Below are positions 48,101 to 56,600 of a stretch of DNA of 59,050 bases, piece after piece (within the stretch, counting starts at the first letter, position 1; the number at the start of each line of letters is the position of its first letter). Origin of the DNA: Chitinophaga pinensis (GTDB lineage Bacteria > Bacteroidota > Bacteroidia > Chitinophagales > Chitinophagaceae); assembly GCF_007896845.1 (NCBI RefSeq), contig NZ_VOHS01000032.1:1-59050 (forward strand). Reading direction: 5' to 3'. The position numbers were made by a program, and so were the translations under genes. Under the pieces are notes generated by a model. It was not told the DNA's origin, did not search any database, and saw nothing but the letters and a program-made list of their open reading frames with translations.

Positions 48101-48547
48101 CTGGAACTGTTCCTGTATAAGTTGCAGGAGACGACCCCTCAGTTGAAAGCAGAACTGTTAGCATCAGAAAACACATTGTCAGGACAGAAAATACTGTTGG
48201 CAGATGACGACATGCGTAATGTTTTTTCTCTAAGTGCCCTTCTGGGTGAACAGGGAATCGACGTCATCACAGCGGCAGACGGCAAGGAAGCACTGGAACG
48301 GCTGGAAGAGCACAATGACATACGGCTGGTGCTCATGGACATTATGATGCCTGAAATGGATGGCTATGAAGCGATGCGCAGGATCAGGGCAAATGCCCGT
48401 TATAAGTCGTTGCCGGTGATAGCCCTCACTGCGAAGGCAATGGCCGGCGACCGGGAAAAATGTATTGCAGCAGGTGCTTCTGATTATATTGCCAAACCGA
48501 TTGATAGCAGTAAACTTTTATCACTCATGCGTGTGTGGATGGTGTAA
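45125..48547 (+). CDS. Hybrid sensor kinase: CHASE3-like, GAF, HisKA, HATPase, three receivers
   Basis: A 1140-residue membrane hybrid kinase. Two helices (about 5-28 and 180-202) bracket a CHASE3-like helical sensor. A GAF domain (about 247-390) follows, then a long coiled coil rich in Q and E (390-475). HisKA has His484 in NMSHELRTPLNS. HATPase (about 580-700) has NLLSNSFKF, DTGTGIP and GGTGLGLS. After a proline-rich linker come three receivers: the first with Asp805 (AILLDMTLP), the middle degenerate (VVSDG, no conserved lysine), the third canonical (LLADDD, Asp1072 in LVLMDIMMPEMDG, AKP). Leads the operon with cheR, cheB and a receiver-kinase. Confidence 0.9.
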   Translation: MKNTLKLRLYLGFALALIFVTAGGIFSYVTFNHQRTEGKWVEHSYEVITTAQRLNRYIYEIESAGAAYRSTRVNKFLQPYFQTSPKVLPMAGDLRKLVADNAPQYRKAGRLENSVISLLNYWEGLRKDTVNMFGNPMKVTQEERQHLDSVHAQITEIISDERFLLISRTASNEVSVGRAMTMLIVNTVLILLIAAALMIVSFRELSSRMKIQQELRRRLKDVEDLNQQTSEKNWLLTGVSDINDSLTGEMETRVLATRCLEVMVKYLKVPAGAFYIFEKNDNTLKLCSGIALPANVKKEYVLGEGITGHAATKRDITIIERIPATYWNIETSGGSAQPGSIVYLPLWHNEELIGVMELVAFGELYPGTPDLLKTTSHAIAVAINAADSRASILQLLERVQEQKEILETQQEELRQSNEELTRQSEILQASEEELRVQEEELRQINDEMTVQNKALEIARQELSLKAEELEQSSRYKSEFLANMSHELRTPLNSVLILARLLEENKDRNLSSKQVDYAGIIHKSGSDLLKLINDILDLSKIEAGKVEMQIEPVSVSAMVGDLEQLFRVVADEKSIHFSTEIAAGVPATVQTDRQRLEQVVKNLLSNSFKFTPKNGTIQLRVTAAADGVHIAVSDTGTGIPLEKQQLIFEAFRQADGSTSRKYGGTGLGLSISKELMKRLGGEIRLESREGQGSTFTVVLKMDGIVPVQKTTDKPLVPAPPPVKEVPAPLPVTVTPPPATEAPQVDDDRDRLSKQDKLVLIIEDDISFATILRDFAREKGYKTIVALNGNDGLFFARKYLPAAILLDMTLPLIDGNSILKILKSNEDLQHILVHVISAGEVSLQVRDKVEGYTQKPLQVTDMESVFTGISERLQARFKKVLVVSDGVLLHHPSLQSMSDERQLHTQYHRVSDLEAAGRELKQKSYDAVILDAGTNIADGLNKLHRLRELATNKGMPIIVYLDHDISEADELQLKKEAAAIVRNSTFSTDRLMDELELFLYKLQETTPQLKAELLASENTLSGQKILLADDDMRNVFSLSALLGEQGIDVITAADGKEALERLEEHNDIRLVLMDIMMPEMDGYEAMRRIRANARYKSLPVIALTAKAMAGDREKCIAAGASDYIAKPIDSSKLLSLMRVWMV

Positions 48548-48562
48548 ATCTTATTGTTTGTT

Positions 48563-49384
48563 ATGAAAGAGGATATCTCAAATGCAGATTTCCTGGATAT
48601 CATTAACATTGTCAGGTTACAATACGGGTACGATTTCACCGGCTATGCACAGGCATCCATAAAACGGCGTTTACTCCGTTTTATGGGGCATATGCGGCTA
48701 AGTTCCGTTTTTGATCTGAAGCACAGATTGGTTAATGACCAGGAATTCTTTTCAAGACTGGTACAGTACATCACAGTGAATGTTACGGAAATGTTCAGGG
48801 ACCCCCAGTTCTACCGTACATTACGTGAACAGGTATTGCCTAAACTGGCAGCTTACCCCAATATCAAAATATGGCATGCTGGTTGTTCTACCGGGGAAGA
48901 AGTGTTTTCCATGGCCATCCTCCTGCAGGAGGCCGGGCTGTTAAGCCGTACGAAGATTTACGCGACTGATTTAAATCCTGTTAATCTGGAAAAAGCTGTC
49001 ACAGGGATTCTTCCGCTGGACAACATGAAAGACTTTACACAGAATTATATTCAGTCCGGCGGACTGGGAGACTTTTCTAATTATTACACCGCCAGATATG
49101 ACAATGTGCTGATCAAAAAAGAACTGAGAGAGCATATCGTATTTTTCCAGCACAACCTGGTGACAGATAAAGTATTTAATGAATTTCAGCTGATCTGCTG
49201 CCGGAATGTATTTATTTATTTTAACCGGGAATTGCAGAACGCCGTCCTGCAGTTGTTTTACGACAGTTTATCTCCCCGTGGGTATCTGGCGATGGGCATC
49301 AAGGAAACGATGCGTTTTGCGGATATTCACCGGAAGTTTGAAGTAGTACATGCCCAGCATAAGATATACCGGCGTAAAGAGTAG
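48563..49384 (+). CDS. CheR-type protein-glutamate methyltransferase
   Basis: CheR methylates glutamates on chemoreceptors or similar signalling proteins, using SAM. The 273-residue protein has the N-terminal helical domain, TEMFRDPQFY, the SAM loop IWHAGCSTGEEVFSMA, YATDLNP and CRNVFIYFNRELQ. Start at ATG 48563; a TTG three codons upstream is possible. It follows the hybrid kinase by 15 bp and precedes a CheB catalytic domain. No methyl-accepting receptor gene is present, so its substrate may be the hybrid kinase's coiled coil or a distant receptor. Confidence 0.92.
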   Translation: MKEDISNADFLDIINIVRLQYGYDFTGYAQASIKRRLLRFMGHMRLSSVFDLKHRLVNDQEFFSRLVQYITVNVTEMFRDPQFYRTLREQVLPKLAAYPNIKIWHAGCSTGEEVFSMAILLQEAGLLSRTKIYATDLNPVNLEKAVTGILPLDNMKDFTQNYIQSGGLGDFSNYYTARYDNVLIKKELREHIVFFQHNLVTDKVFNEFQLICCRNVFIYFNRELQNAVLQLFYDSLSPRGYLAMGIKETMRFADIHRKFEVVHAQHKIYRRKE

Positions 49385-49407
49385 CAGACTATAGATTATT
49401 ACCGTGT

Positions 49408-49968
49408 ATGAACAACAGATTTGACGTTATAGTCATTGGTGGATCGGCAGGTAGCCTGTTAGTGCTGACTGAGATCCTTGATGCATTACCTCATCAACTG
49501 GCGCCTCCGGTTGTGATTGTATTGCATCGTCTCCGGAATGTGCAGAGTGAAATGGGCCGTTTATTATCGAGCAGGAGGAAGATCGTGGAACCGGAGGACA
49601 AAGAACCTGTGCGGGAGCATTGTATTTACCTTGCGCCACAGAATTATCATCTGATGGTGGAAGCGGAGCGGACCTTTATGCTGGATTATTCTGAACTGGT
49701 GAATTATAGTCGTCCGTCCATTGACGTGACATTTAGTAGTATCGCTGAAGTATATGGAGCGAGGACTTTGGGTATCTTGCTGAGCGGAGCCAATAAAGAT
49801 GGAGCGGAAGGGCTCTGTCAGATAATGGCGGCGGGAGGAACCGGATTGGTACAGGATCCGCGTACGGCTTCTTTTGATGCGATGCCGCAGGCTGCTATAG
49901 ATATGTGTCCGGGAGTGCTGCCCATGGGGGTGGAAGATATTAAAAAATTTATAATTGGTGAAACGTAA
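49408..49968 (+). CDS. CheB-type methylesterase catalytic domain
   Basis: CheB removes methyl groups placed by CheR. This 186-residue protein is the catalytic domain alone, without the usual receiver. The triad positions are seen: Ser in IGGSAGSL (about residue 13), His in IVLHRLRN and Asp in LLSGANKDGAEG. YLAPQNYHLMVE is also typical. It lies 23 bp after cheR. Lacking its own receiver, it must be controlled by partners such as the neighbouring receiver-kinase. Confidence 0.9.
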   Translation: MNNRFDVIVIGGSAGSLLVLTEILDALPHQLAPPVVIVLHRLRNVQSEMGRLLSSRRKIVEPEDKEPVREHCIYLAPQNYHLMVEAERTFMLDYSELVNYSRPSIDVTFSSIAEVYGARTLGILLSGANKDGAEGLCQIMAAGGTGLVQDPRTASFDAMPQAAIDMCPGVLPMGVEDIKKFIIGET

Positions 49969-50022
49969 ATGTATAAATCGTCGTATATAGGATCAAAATA
50001 GCCGTTAAAAGAATTTAGAAGG

Positions 50023-51108
50023 ATGACTAAGAAATTTACTATTCTGCTGGTGGATGACCGGATGGAAAACCTGCTGTCTCTGGAACAGATGCTGCTTGCT
50101 GATAACAGGGCTTTTTTGCAGGCTACATCGGGAAATGACGCACTGAGGCAGGTATTGAAGAATGAAGATATAGGACTGATTATGCTGGATGTGCAGATGC
50201 CCGACATGGATGGATTTGAGGTAGCACGGTTATTAAAAGCGAATCCGAAAACCCGTGATATTTCGATCATTTTCGTTACAGCGATCAATAAGGACGAATA
50301 TTATGTGCTGAAGGGGTTTGAGAAGGGAGCGGTGGATTACCTGTCCAAGCCTTTAGATATTAACGTGACCCGTGCCAAGGTAGACGTTTTCGAGCGACTC
50401 TTTTTCTTTCAACATGAATTAAAGCAGGCATTAAGAGACAAAGAACTGATCAATGGTCAGCTGGAGCGTTTTATGCATGTGGTGGCGCATGATCTGAAGT
50501 CGCCTTTATCCGGTATTGCCGGTCTTTTACTGTTGATGAAGGAAGAAGAAGAGATTATCAGGTCAACATTCCTGTCAGAATATACGGATATGGCGATCGA
50601 CGCCACTACCCAGCTGGCAGATATGATCACAGCTATACTGGATTACAGTCGCGAGACACAGTTCCGGCATAAGGAGGAGGATGTGGATGTGAACGAGCTG
50701 TTACAGCAGCTGATAAAACTGTTGTTCCCGCCTGCGAAGGTGCAGATACAGGTGGAAGGGGAAATGCCGGTGATACATACAAGTCGCCAGAAGTTACAGC
50801 AGGTTTTTCAGAATCTGCTGAGTAATGCGATTAAGTACAATGATAAGGAGAAGACAGAGATTACGATCGGAGGAAAACCGGACGGGGATTTCTATGAATT
50901 TTACGTTAAGGATAATGGTCCGGGTATAGAGGAAAAGGACAATGAGCGCATTTTTAAGCTTTTTGAAAAGGTGGATAATGAGGACGACAAAGGCACTGGT
51001 ATCGGGCTCAACATCCTGAAATTACTGGTAGAAACCCAGGGTGGGAAGGTCTGGGTAGAGTCCATATTGGGGCATGGAAGTAGTTTTCATTTTCAGTGGC
51101 GGAGATAA
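50023..51108 (+). CDS. Response regulator fused to histidine kinase
   Basis: A 361-residue soluble protein. The receiver (about 5-120) has LLVDDR, the phosphoacceptor in GLIMLDVQMPDMDGFE, TAIN and LSKPLD. A short coiled coil follows, then HisKA with VVAHDLKSPLSG (His about 154) and HATPase with NLLSNAIKYND, DNGPGIEEKD and GTGIGLNILK. It lies 54 bp after cheB. Its receiver could take phosphate from the hybrid kinase and its kinase could feed the stand-alone receiver across the divergent promoter; this is inference. Confidence 0.9.
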   Translation: MTKKFTILLVDDRMENLLSLEQMLLADNRAFLQATSGNDALRQVLKNEDIGLIMLDVQMPDMDGFEVARLLKANPKTRDISIIFVTAINKDEYYVLKGFEKGAVDYLSKPLDINVTRAKVDVFERLFFFQHELKQALRDKELINGQLERFMHVVAHDLKSPLSGIAGLLLLMKEEEEIIRSTFLSEYTDMAIDATTQLADMITAILDYSRETQFRHKEEDVDVNELLQQLIKLLFPPAKVQIQVEGEMPVIHTSRQKLQQVFQNLLSNAIKYNDKEKTEITIGGKPDGDFYEFYVKDNGPGIEEKDNERIFKLFEKVDNEDDKGTGIGLNILKLLVETQGGKVWVESILGHGSSFHFQWRR

Positions 51109-51175
51109 AAAAGCGCTCAGGTAACGAAAAAAAAGCATAAATTAATAGTTGAATGATAGGAATAGCCCATTCAAT

Positions 51176-51394
51176 ATGTGTATGACAGATTTTTATTTAT
51201 ATTCAGACAGGGACAATGAGCAGAAATCCGCAACCGGTAATGAGGAAGAGATACTACATACCGGATCGGGAGGTGCATTTGATGAAACTGAATCCGCCGC
51301 TGATGAAGCTGAGTGGGAGATGACAGATGAGCAACTGGACGAGCGATTAGAGAATCCTGAAAAGAAGACCAAAAGAAAGCGACCAGCTTATTGA
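51176..51394 (+). CDS. Small acidic protein, unknown
   Basis: A 72-residue protein with no recognised domain. It is rich in D and E through the middle (DETESAADEAEWEMTDEQLD) and ends in a basic tail (KKTKRKRPAY). It follows the receiver-kinase by 67 bp and precedes a weak hairpin. It may be a short interaction protein of the signalling operon, or a chance frame; ATG 51182 is an alternative start. Confidence 0.4.
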   Translation: MCMTDFYLYSDRDNEQKSATGNEEEILHTGSGGAFDETESAADEAEWEMTDEQLDERLENPEKKTKRKRPAY

Positions 51395-51430
51395 TTGATA
51401 TAGATCCGTTTACGAAGGGGCATAAAAAAA

Positions 51431-51458
51431 ACCGGCACTAAAGGAATAAAGTACCGGT
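51431..51458. terminator. Weak hairpin between the signalling operon and FecR gene
   Basis: Arms accgg / ccggt, extended with one mismatch (cac/gta), with an A-run to the left and a T-rich stretch to the right. It may end both converging transcripts. Confidence 0.5.
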
Positions 51459-51522
51459 ATTTCATTTTGCATTGTTCGTAAACGAAGTTTATAGTATCTG
51501 CCCCGTAAAACACCGGGAGTTA

Positions 51523-52662
51523 CTATTTAATATGTATAGTATCATTTTTGTAATAGTATTCTGCACTTCGGATGATCTTCAGTGTCTCCAGGAATGACTC
51601 AATTCCTTCAGACTTGTCGATTTGTCCATTAATGGTCTTTTCTGCAACGGCGGGATTGTCAGGTACGATTTTAACATCATACCACCTCTCTAATATAGGA
51701 ATGATGTCTTTGAGAGGTGTTTTGTTAAACGTATATTTCCCTTCGAGCCATGAAAGTACGTTGTTTTTATCAAATGGACGCGTATTGATGCCTTTTTGAG
51801 TAGTATATTCTGCTTCAAAGCCGGGTTTGAGTACTACTTCCTGCTCACCTGCCAGGACTTTAACGGCGCCCTGTACGAGGGAAATGGCCGCTTTATCCAC
51901 ATTATAAGTATTTACATTAAATTCAGTACCAAGCACCTGTATGGTGGCTGTGGGTGTGTGTACTGTAAACGGCTGTTCTGCTGCTGTGGCTACTTTCACA
52001 TATGCTTCTCCACTGAGTGTAATCTCACGGGTGTGGCCATTGAATCCGAAGGGGAACTGCAGGGTACTACCTGCGTTCATACGAATTACTGTGCCGTCTG
52101 CAAGTACGATGGAATAGTCTTTACCGGGAGGTACGATCAGTTTATTTAGTCCGCTGTTGTTTTTATCCGCAATGATAGTCAGCGTATTATTACTGGTGTT
52201 GAGTATCACGTTTCCTTCTTCAATGCTATAGTGCTGCTCATTGCGGGAGAGATCACAGATCTCACCATTTTCGAGTTCAAGGTAGACACTTTTCGGCGGA
52301 ATCTGCTTATGACTGTCAGCCAGGACTTTAGAGGTATGGTTGGTTTTTGTGAATTGGTATATTCCAAATGCCCCTGCTCCGAGGAGAGCGGCTGCGATTA
52401 ATAGCTTTTTAAATGGAAAGGGGGTAGGTTTGTAATACGCCCTTCTTTCCATTACGCCCTCCATGATTTCGGCGGAGGACATTGTCTCAAAATCTTTCCT
52501 GCGCTGCTCATCTTCCTGGAAGAACTGCTGAAGCTCTTTCCATTTGTCGGCTACTGCTGCATCTTTTTGGATGAGCGCATCGACTCTGGCTTCGTCTTCG
52601 GCATTCAAACCGCCTGTAAGCTTAAGCAATAATAACTCGTATATGTCATTTCTTTCGCGCAT
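51523..52662 (-). CDS. FecR-family anti-sigma factor
   Basis: A 379-residue inner-membrane regulator. The cytoplasmic N-terminus (about 1-88) binds the sigma factor. One membrane helix follows (about 88-104, LIAAALLGAGAFGIYQF). The periplasmic FecR domain has NKLIVPPGKDYSIVLADGT, FNGHTREITLSGEAYVKV and VLGTEFNVNTYN. The DUF4974-like C-terminus (LKDIIPILERWYDVKI) should contact the STN domain of the SusC-like protein nearby. It follows the ECF sigma gene by 42 bp. Confidence 0.92.
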   Translation of the reverse strand: MRERNDIYELLLLKLTGGLNAEDEARVDALIQKDAAVADKWKELQQFFQEDEQRRKDFETMSSAEIMEGVMERRAYYKPTPFPFKKLLIAAALLGAGAFGIYQFTKTNHTSKVLADSHKQIPPKSVYLELENGEICDLSRNEQHYSIEEGNVILNTSNNTLTIIADKNNSGLNKLIVPPGKDYSIVLADGTVIRMNAGSTLQFPFGFNGHTREITLSGEAYVKVATAAEQPFTVHTPTATIQVLGTEFNVNTYNVDKAAISLVQGAVKVLAGEQEVVLKPGFEAEYTTQKGINTRPFDKNNVLSWLEGKYTFNKTPLKDIIPILERWYDVKIVPDNPAVAEKTINGQIDKSEGIESFLETLKIIRSAEYYYKNDTIHIK

Positions 52663-52704
52663 GTACTTCTCAATGTGACAATACCAGTAATAAAGCTTTA
52701 GTAC

Positions 52705-53238
52705 TTATAAGATTTTTTTTAATTTCTCTTGTAGTTTTTTGCAGGCGGTGTGAATATGTACATTCACAGTATTAATAGAGAGACCCATATCGAGTGCAAC
52801 TTCTTTTCTTTTCTTTCCTTCAATATATACTTGTGTAAAGATATTGGAGGATTGCAGCGGCAATGTTTTAATTGCTGCTGAGATGGAACGTTTAAGTTCT
52901 TCCCTTTCCAGGCTGCTTTCTGCTTTGGTGACAAAATCCTGGAAGAATGACCATGCATTTTTCTTATGCTCTTCGGAGTCTTTTGTTCTGATATGCCTAT
53001 AGCATTTGTAACGAAGAGATTGGAACAGGTAGGACCTTATATTGGTTTGTACGTTTGCCAATGAACGTTTTTCCCATATTTCAATAATCAGGTCCTGTAC
53101 CATGTCTTTGGCTTCCTGACTATCTTTCAATAGCCTGTAAGCTTCTGCCCAAAGGGCTTTTGCATGGTTTTGGAATATAGTCTCGTATGTGACATTATCG
53201 TCTGCCATTTGCAGATCGTTAGTATTCGCATGACGCAT
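52705..53238 (-). CDS. ECF-type RNA polymerase sigma factor
   Basis: A 177-residue sigma-70 family ECF factor. Region 2 shows EAYRLLKDSQEAKDMVQDLIIEIW and NIRSYLFQSLRYKCY. Region 4 shows LKRSISAAIKTLPLQSSNIF and EVALDMGLSINTVNVHIHTA. It is followed by its FecR-type anti-sigma and lies divergent from the SusC-like gene, as in regulated nutrient-uptake loci. ATG 53238 follows AAGGGG; 53208 is an alternative. Confidence 0.92.
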   Translation of the reverse strand: MRHANTNDLQMADDNVTYETIFQNHAKALWAEAYRLLKDSQEAKDMVQDLIIEIWEKRSLANVQTNIRSYLFQSLRYKCYRHIRTKDSEEHKKNAWSFFQDFVTKAESSLEREELKRSISAAIKTLPLQSSNIFTQVYIEGKKRKEVALDMGLSINTVNVHIHTACKKLQEKLKKIL

Positions 53239-53694
53239 TATATAACCCCTTTACTATTTACGAATGTGATGCTGAATGCCCGTTGTATGCTGATGTTGCT
53301 GTTTAAAAAGCGGGGCGAAAGTACTAAACACATAGATGTTATTTTGAAATTAACTTATGGGTACTCATGTTAATGATTTGTAAATACGATCCTGATGTAA
53401 GTACGTTAACAATGCTACAGTCTTGTAAATGCTTGTCTTCTAATTCTTTGGGTAAAGCTAGTAATCGTGGATGTCTTTTATTGAGATTGTTATGGCACTG
53501 AGTATATATACGTTAAAACACCGGAGTTGGATTTAAGGTTTGCCCAAAAAAAGAAAATTTTTTTCGCTAAAGCTTTTTTGGATAAAATGTCACAATACTA
53601 CTTGACACACTGTTACCATGTAAAGTATCATCAGATCAGACCAGTGCAATTGTGGAGTAAACGATTTTATTGACCACTCTAATTTCTGATAATT
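53239..53694. other. Divergent gap between sigma factor and SusC-like genes
   Basis: A 456-bp region that should hold the sigma promoter and the promoter of the SusC-like gene recognised by that sigma. I cannot pick the ECF -35/-10 boxes with confidence. No gene or repeat is evident. Confidence 0.5.
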
Positions 53695-56600
53695 ATGTAT
53701 CACCGTTGTTGGGACTGTATTTTATACAGCCTCGGGGTCTTTGTTTTACTTATCATCCCTATTCATCCTGCACATTCACAGGACCAAAGCAGCCAGCAGA
53801 GAGTATCCCTGCAATATGATAACATCCCACTCGCTGATTTTTTCCATATCATTTCGCAACAGACAGGATATATTGTTTTCTACGATAATCAAATTGTTAA
53901 CGGGCAACTTAAAGTGACCGTACATATGGATAATGTACCGTTACAACAGGTGCTGGAAAAGATCTTACCTGAAAAAGGATATGCGTGGAAAGTGAAGGCT
54001 GGTAAGATCTTCATTTATAAAGGAGAGAACGATAATAAACGTGAGCGCAAAGATGTAAAAACACCGGTGTATACTGCCAGAGGTATCATCAGTATGTCCG
54101 ATGGTACGCCACTGGAAGGCGCCAGTATCAGTGTAGCAGCTACAGGTGCAGCCATTACAAGAACCAATGAAAAAGGACTTTTCTTCTTTAATACAAATGG
54201 CAGTGATACGCTGATCCGCGTAAGTTATACCGGTTTTAAGTCTCAGGAGATCAACCTGAAATCAGGGGTTTCAACCAATGTTGTACTACAGCCCATGATC
54301 ACAGATCTGGCCGTAGTCGCTGTGAGAAGCAACGGTTATGAGAAGATACCACAGGAAAGGGCAACAGGATCTTTTGTGCAGATCAATAATCAGTTGTTCA
54401 ACCGCAGAGTAGGTGCCACTGTACTGGAACGGCTGGAAGGTATTGCCAGTGGCGTGTTATTCCCCAATAAAAATATTCCTCCCTATTCCAATGAAGCCTA
54501 TATTTCTGTACGTGGCAGAAGCACTATTCTTGCCAATGCGCAACCACTGATCGTCGTAGATAATTTTCCTTACACAGGCGATATCAACCTGCTAAACCCT
54601 AATGATGTGGATAATATCACCGTATTGAAGGATGCGGCTGCCGCATCTATCTGGGGCGCGTTTTCAGGAAATGGAGTAATCGTGATTACGACTAAAAGAG
54701 GTAAACTGAATCAGCCACTTAAGGTGGAAGCCAATATGAACATTACTGTCGGCGCGAAGCCTGATCTTTATTACAATCGTGCTTTTCTGCCTGCGAATGA
54801 ATTTATAGATGTGGAGCAATTCCTTTTTGATAAGGGATTCTACGATGATGATTTGTCTAATACATTTACTTATCCTGTTATCTCACCGGTAGTAGAGTTA
54901 CTGGATAAAAAGAGAAGTGGATTAATATCTGCAGCGGAAGCCGATGCTGCCATTGATAAATATAGACATCTGGACATCAGAAAGGATTATGAAAAGTATA
55001 TGTACAGGAATAGTGTGAGTCAGCAGTATGCGGTGAATATCACTTCAGGAGGGGACAGAAGCGCGTATATGTTGTCGGTAGGATATGACAGGAATCTAAG
55101 TAATAAGGTGGGAGCTTCGTCAGATAGGTTTACGCTGAATAACTACAGTACGTTTAATTTTTGGAATAGGGTGGAGTTATCGACAGGGGTATCGTTTGTG
55201 ATGAATAATAGTAATGCGGGACTGATGGATCTGATATCGCCGGGTGGAGGAAAAAGTGTATACTATCCTTATGCGCAACTGGCAGACGCTAACGGCAATG
55301 CACTGGCTTTACCAAAGGATTTCCGTTATAGTTTTATCAGTAATCTGCATGAGGAGGGATTGTTGGACTGGACATACAGACCATTAGACGAGTTAAAGTT
55401 GGCGGATAATATGACACGACAATACCACATTCGTCTGAATCCGGGATTGAAGGTTAACATCTTTAAAGGCCTGGTTGCGGAGATCAGGTACCAGTTTGAA
55501 AAACAGTTATCCAGAACGAAGGAGTATCACAGCCTTGCCAGTTATAGCCCCCGATCTATGATCAATATTTTTACGCAGGTGGAAAATGGTACAGTGCTAC
55601 ATCCTATACCTGTTGGTGCTATTTTGGATGAGATTAGTAATGAGCTTACTACCAATAACTATCGGGCACAATTGAATTTTAACCAAAGTTTCAGGCGTCG
55701 TCATGTAATTGCTGCAATAGCTGGAGTAGAACAGCGTGAGACGATAAATGAGGGACGAAGCTTCAATTATCTCGGTTATAATAAGGAAACAAATGCGTAT
55801 AGTTCCGCATTGGATTACTCCCGTTATTATGATGGATATATGTATCTCGGCGAAGCAGGTTATATTCCTCGTCAGAGGAGCATAAACCGATACAATAATG
55901 TATTTATATCTTACTATGGCGATGCGTCATACAAGTTGAATGACAGATACATAGTGACTGCCAGCACCCGTCTGGACCAGAGTAATATCTGGGGAGTCTC
56001 TACTAATCAGAAGGGAGTGCCTTTATGGTCGGCGGGATTGGGTTGGAATATCAGCAATGAGGAATTTTATAAATGGAAAGCCTTGCCTTTGATCAAATTA
56101 AGGACAACGTATGGTAAGAATGGGAATTACGATCCGAATATGTCTGGTAAACTGGTGATTAGTTATTATGAGAATCCCATTATAGTTGGAATACCTGCAG
56201 CGGTAGTCGGCCAGCAACCTAACCCTTATCTACGTTGGGAAAAGTCGGCTATGTTTAATGTAGGAGTCGATTTTGAAACCAGAAATAATGTTATAAACGG
56301 AAGCATTGAATTTTACAAAAAGAAGGGAGAAGAATTAATAGGAGATCAATTATTACCAAGTCAGGTTGGTACTACAGTGATCACCAACAATTCAGCAAAC
56401 ATGAAGGGAGGCGGGTTAGACATTGTTTTATCTTCTATAAATATTAACCGTAGGATATCATGGACTACTGATTTTTTGTTTAACTATAACTGGGATAAGA
56501 TTACCGGCTTTAAATACGTCAGACCATATAGGGGAGCCATTGCAGGTGGTGATGGCACTATCTCCACTATATATCCTGTGTTGGGAAGACCGGTATATGG

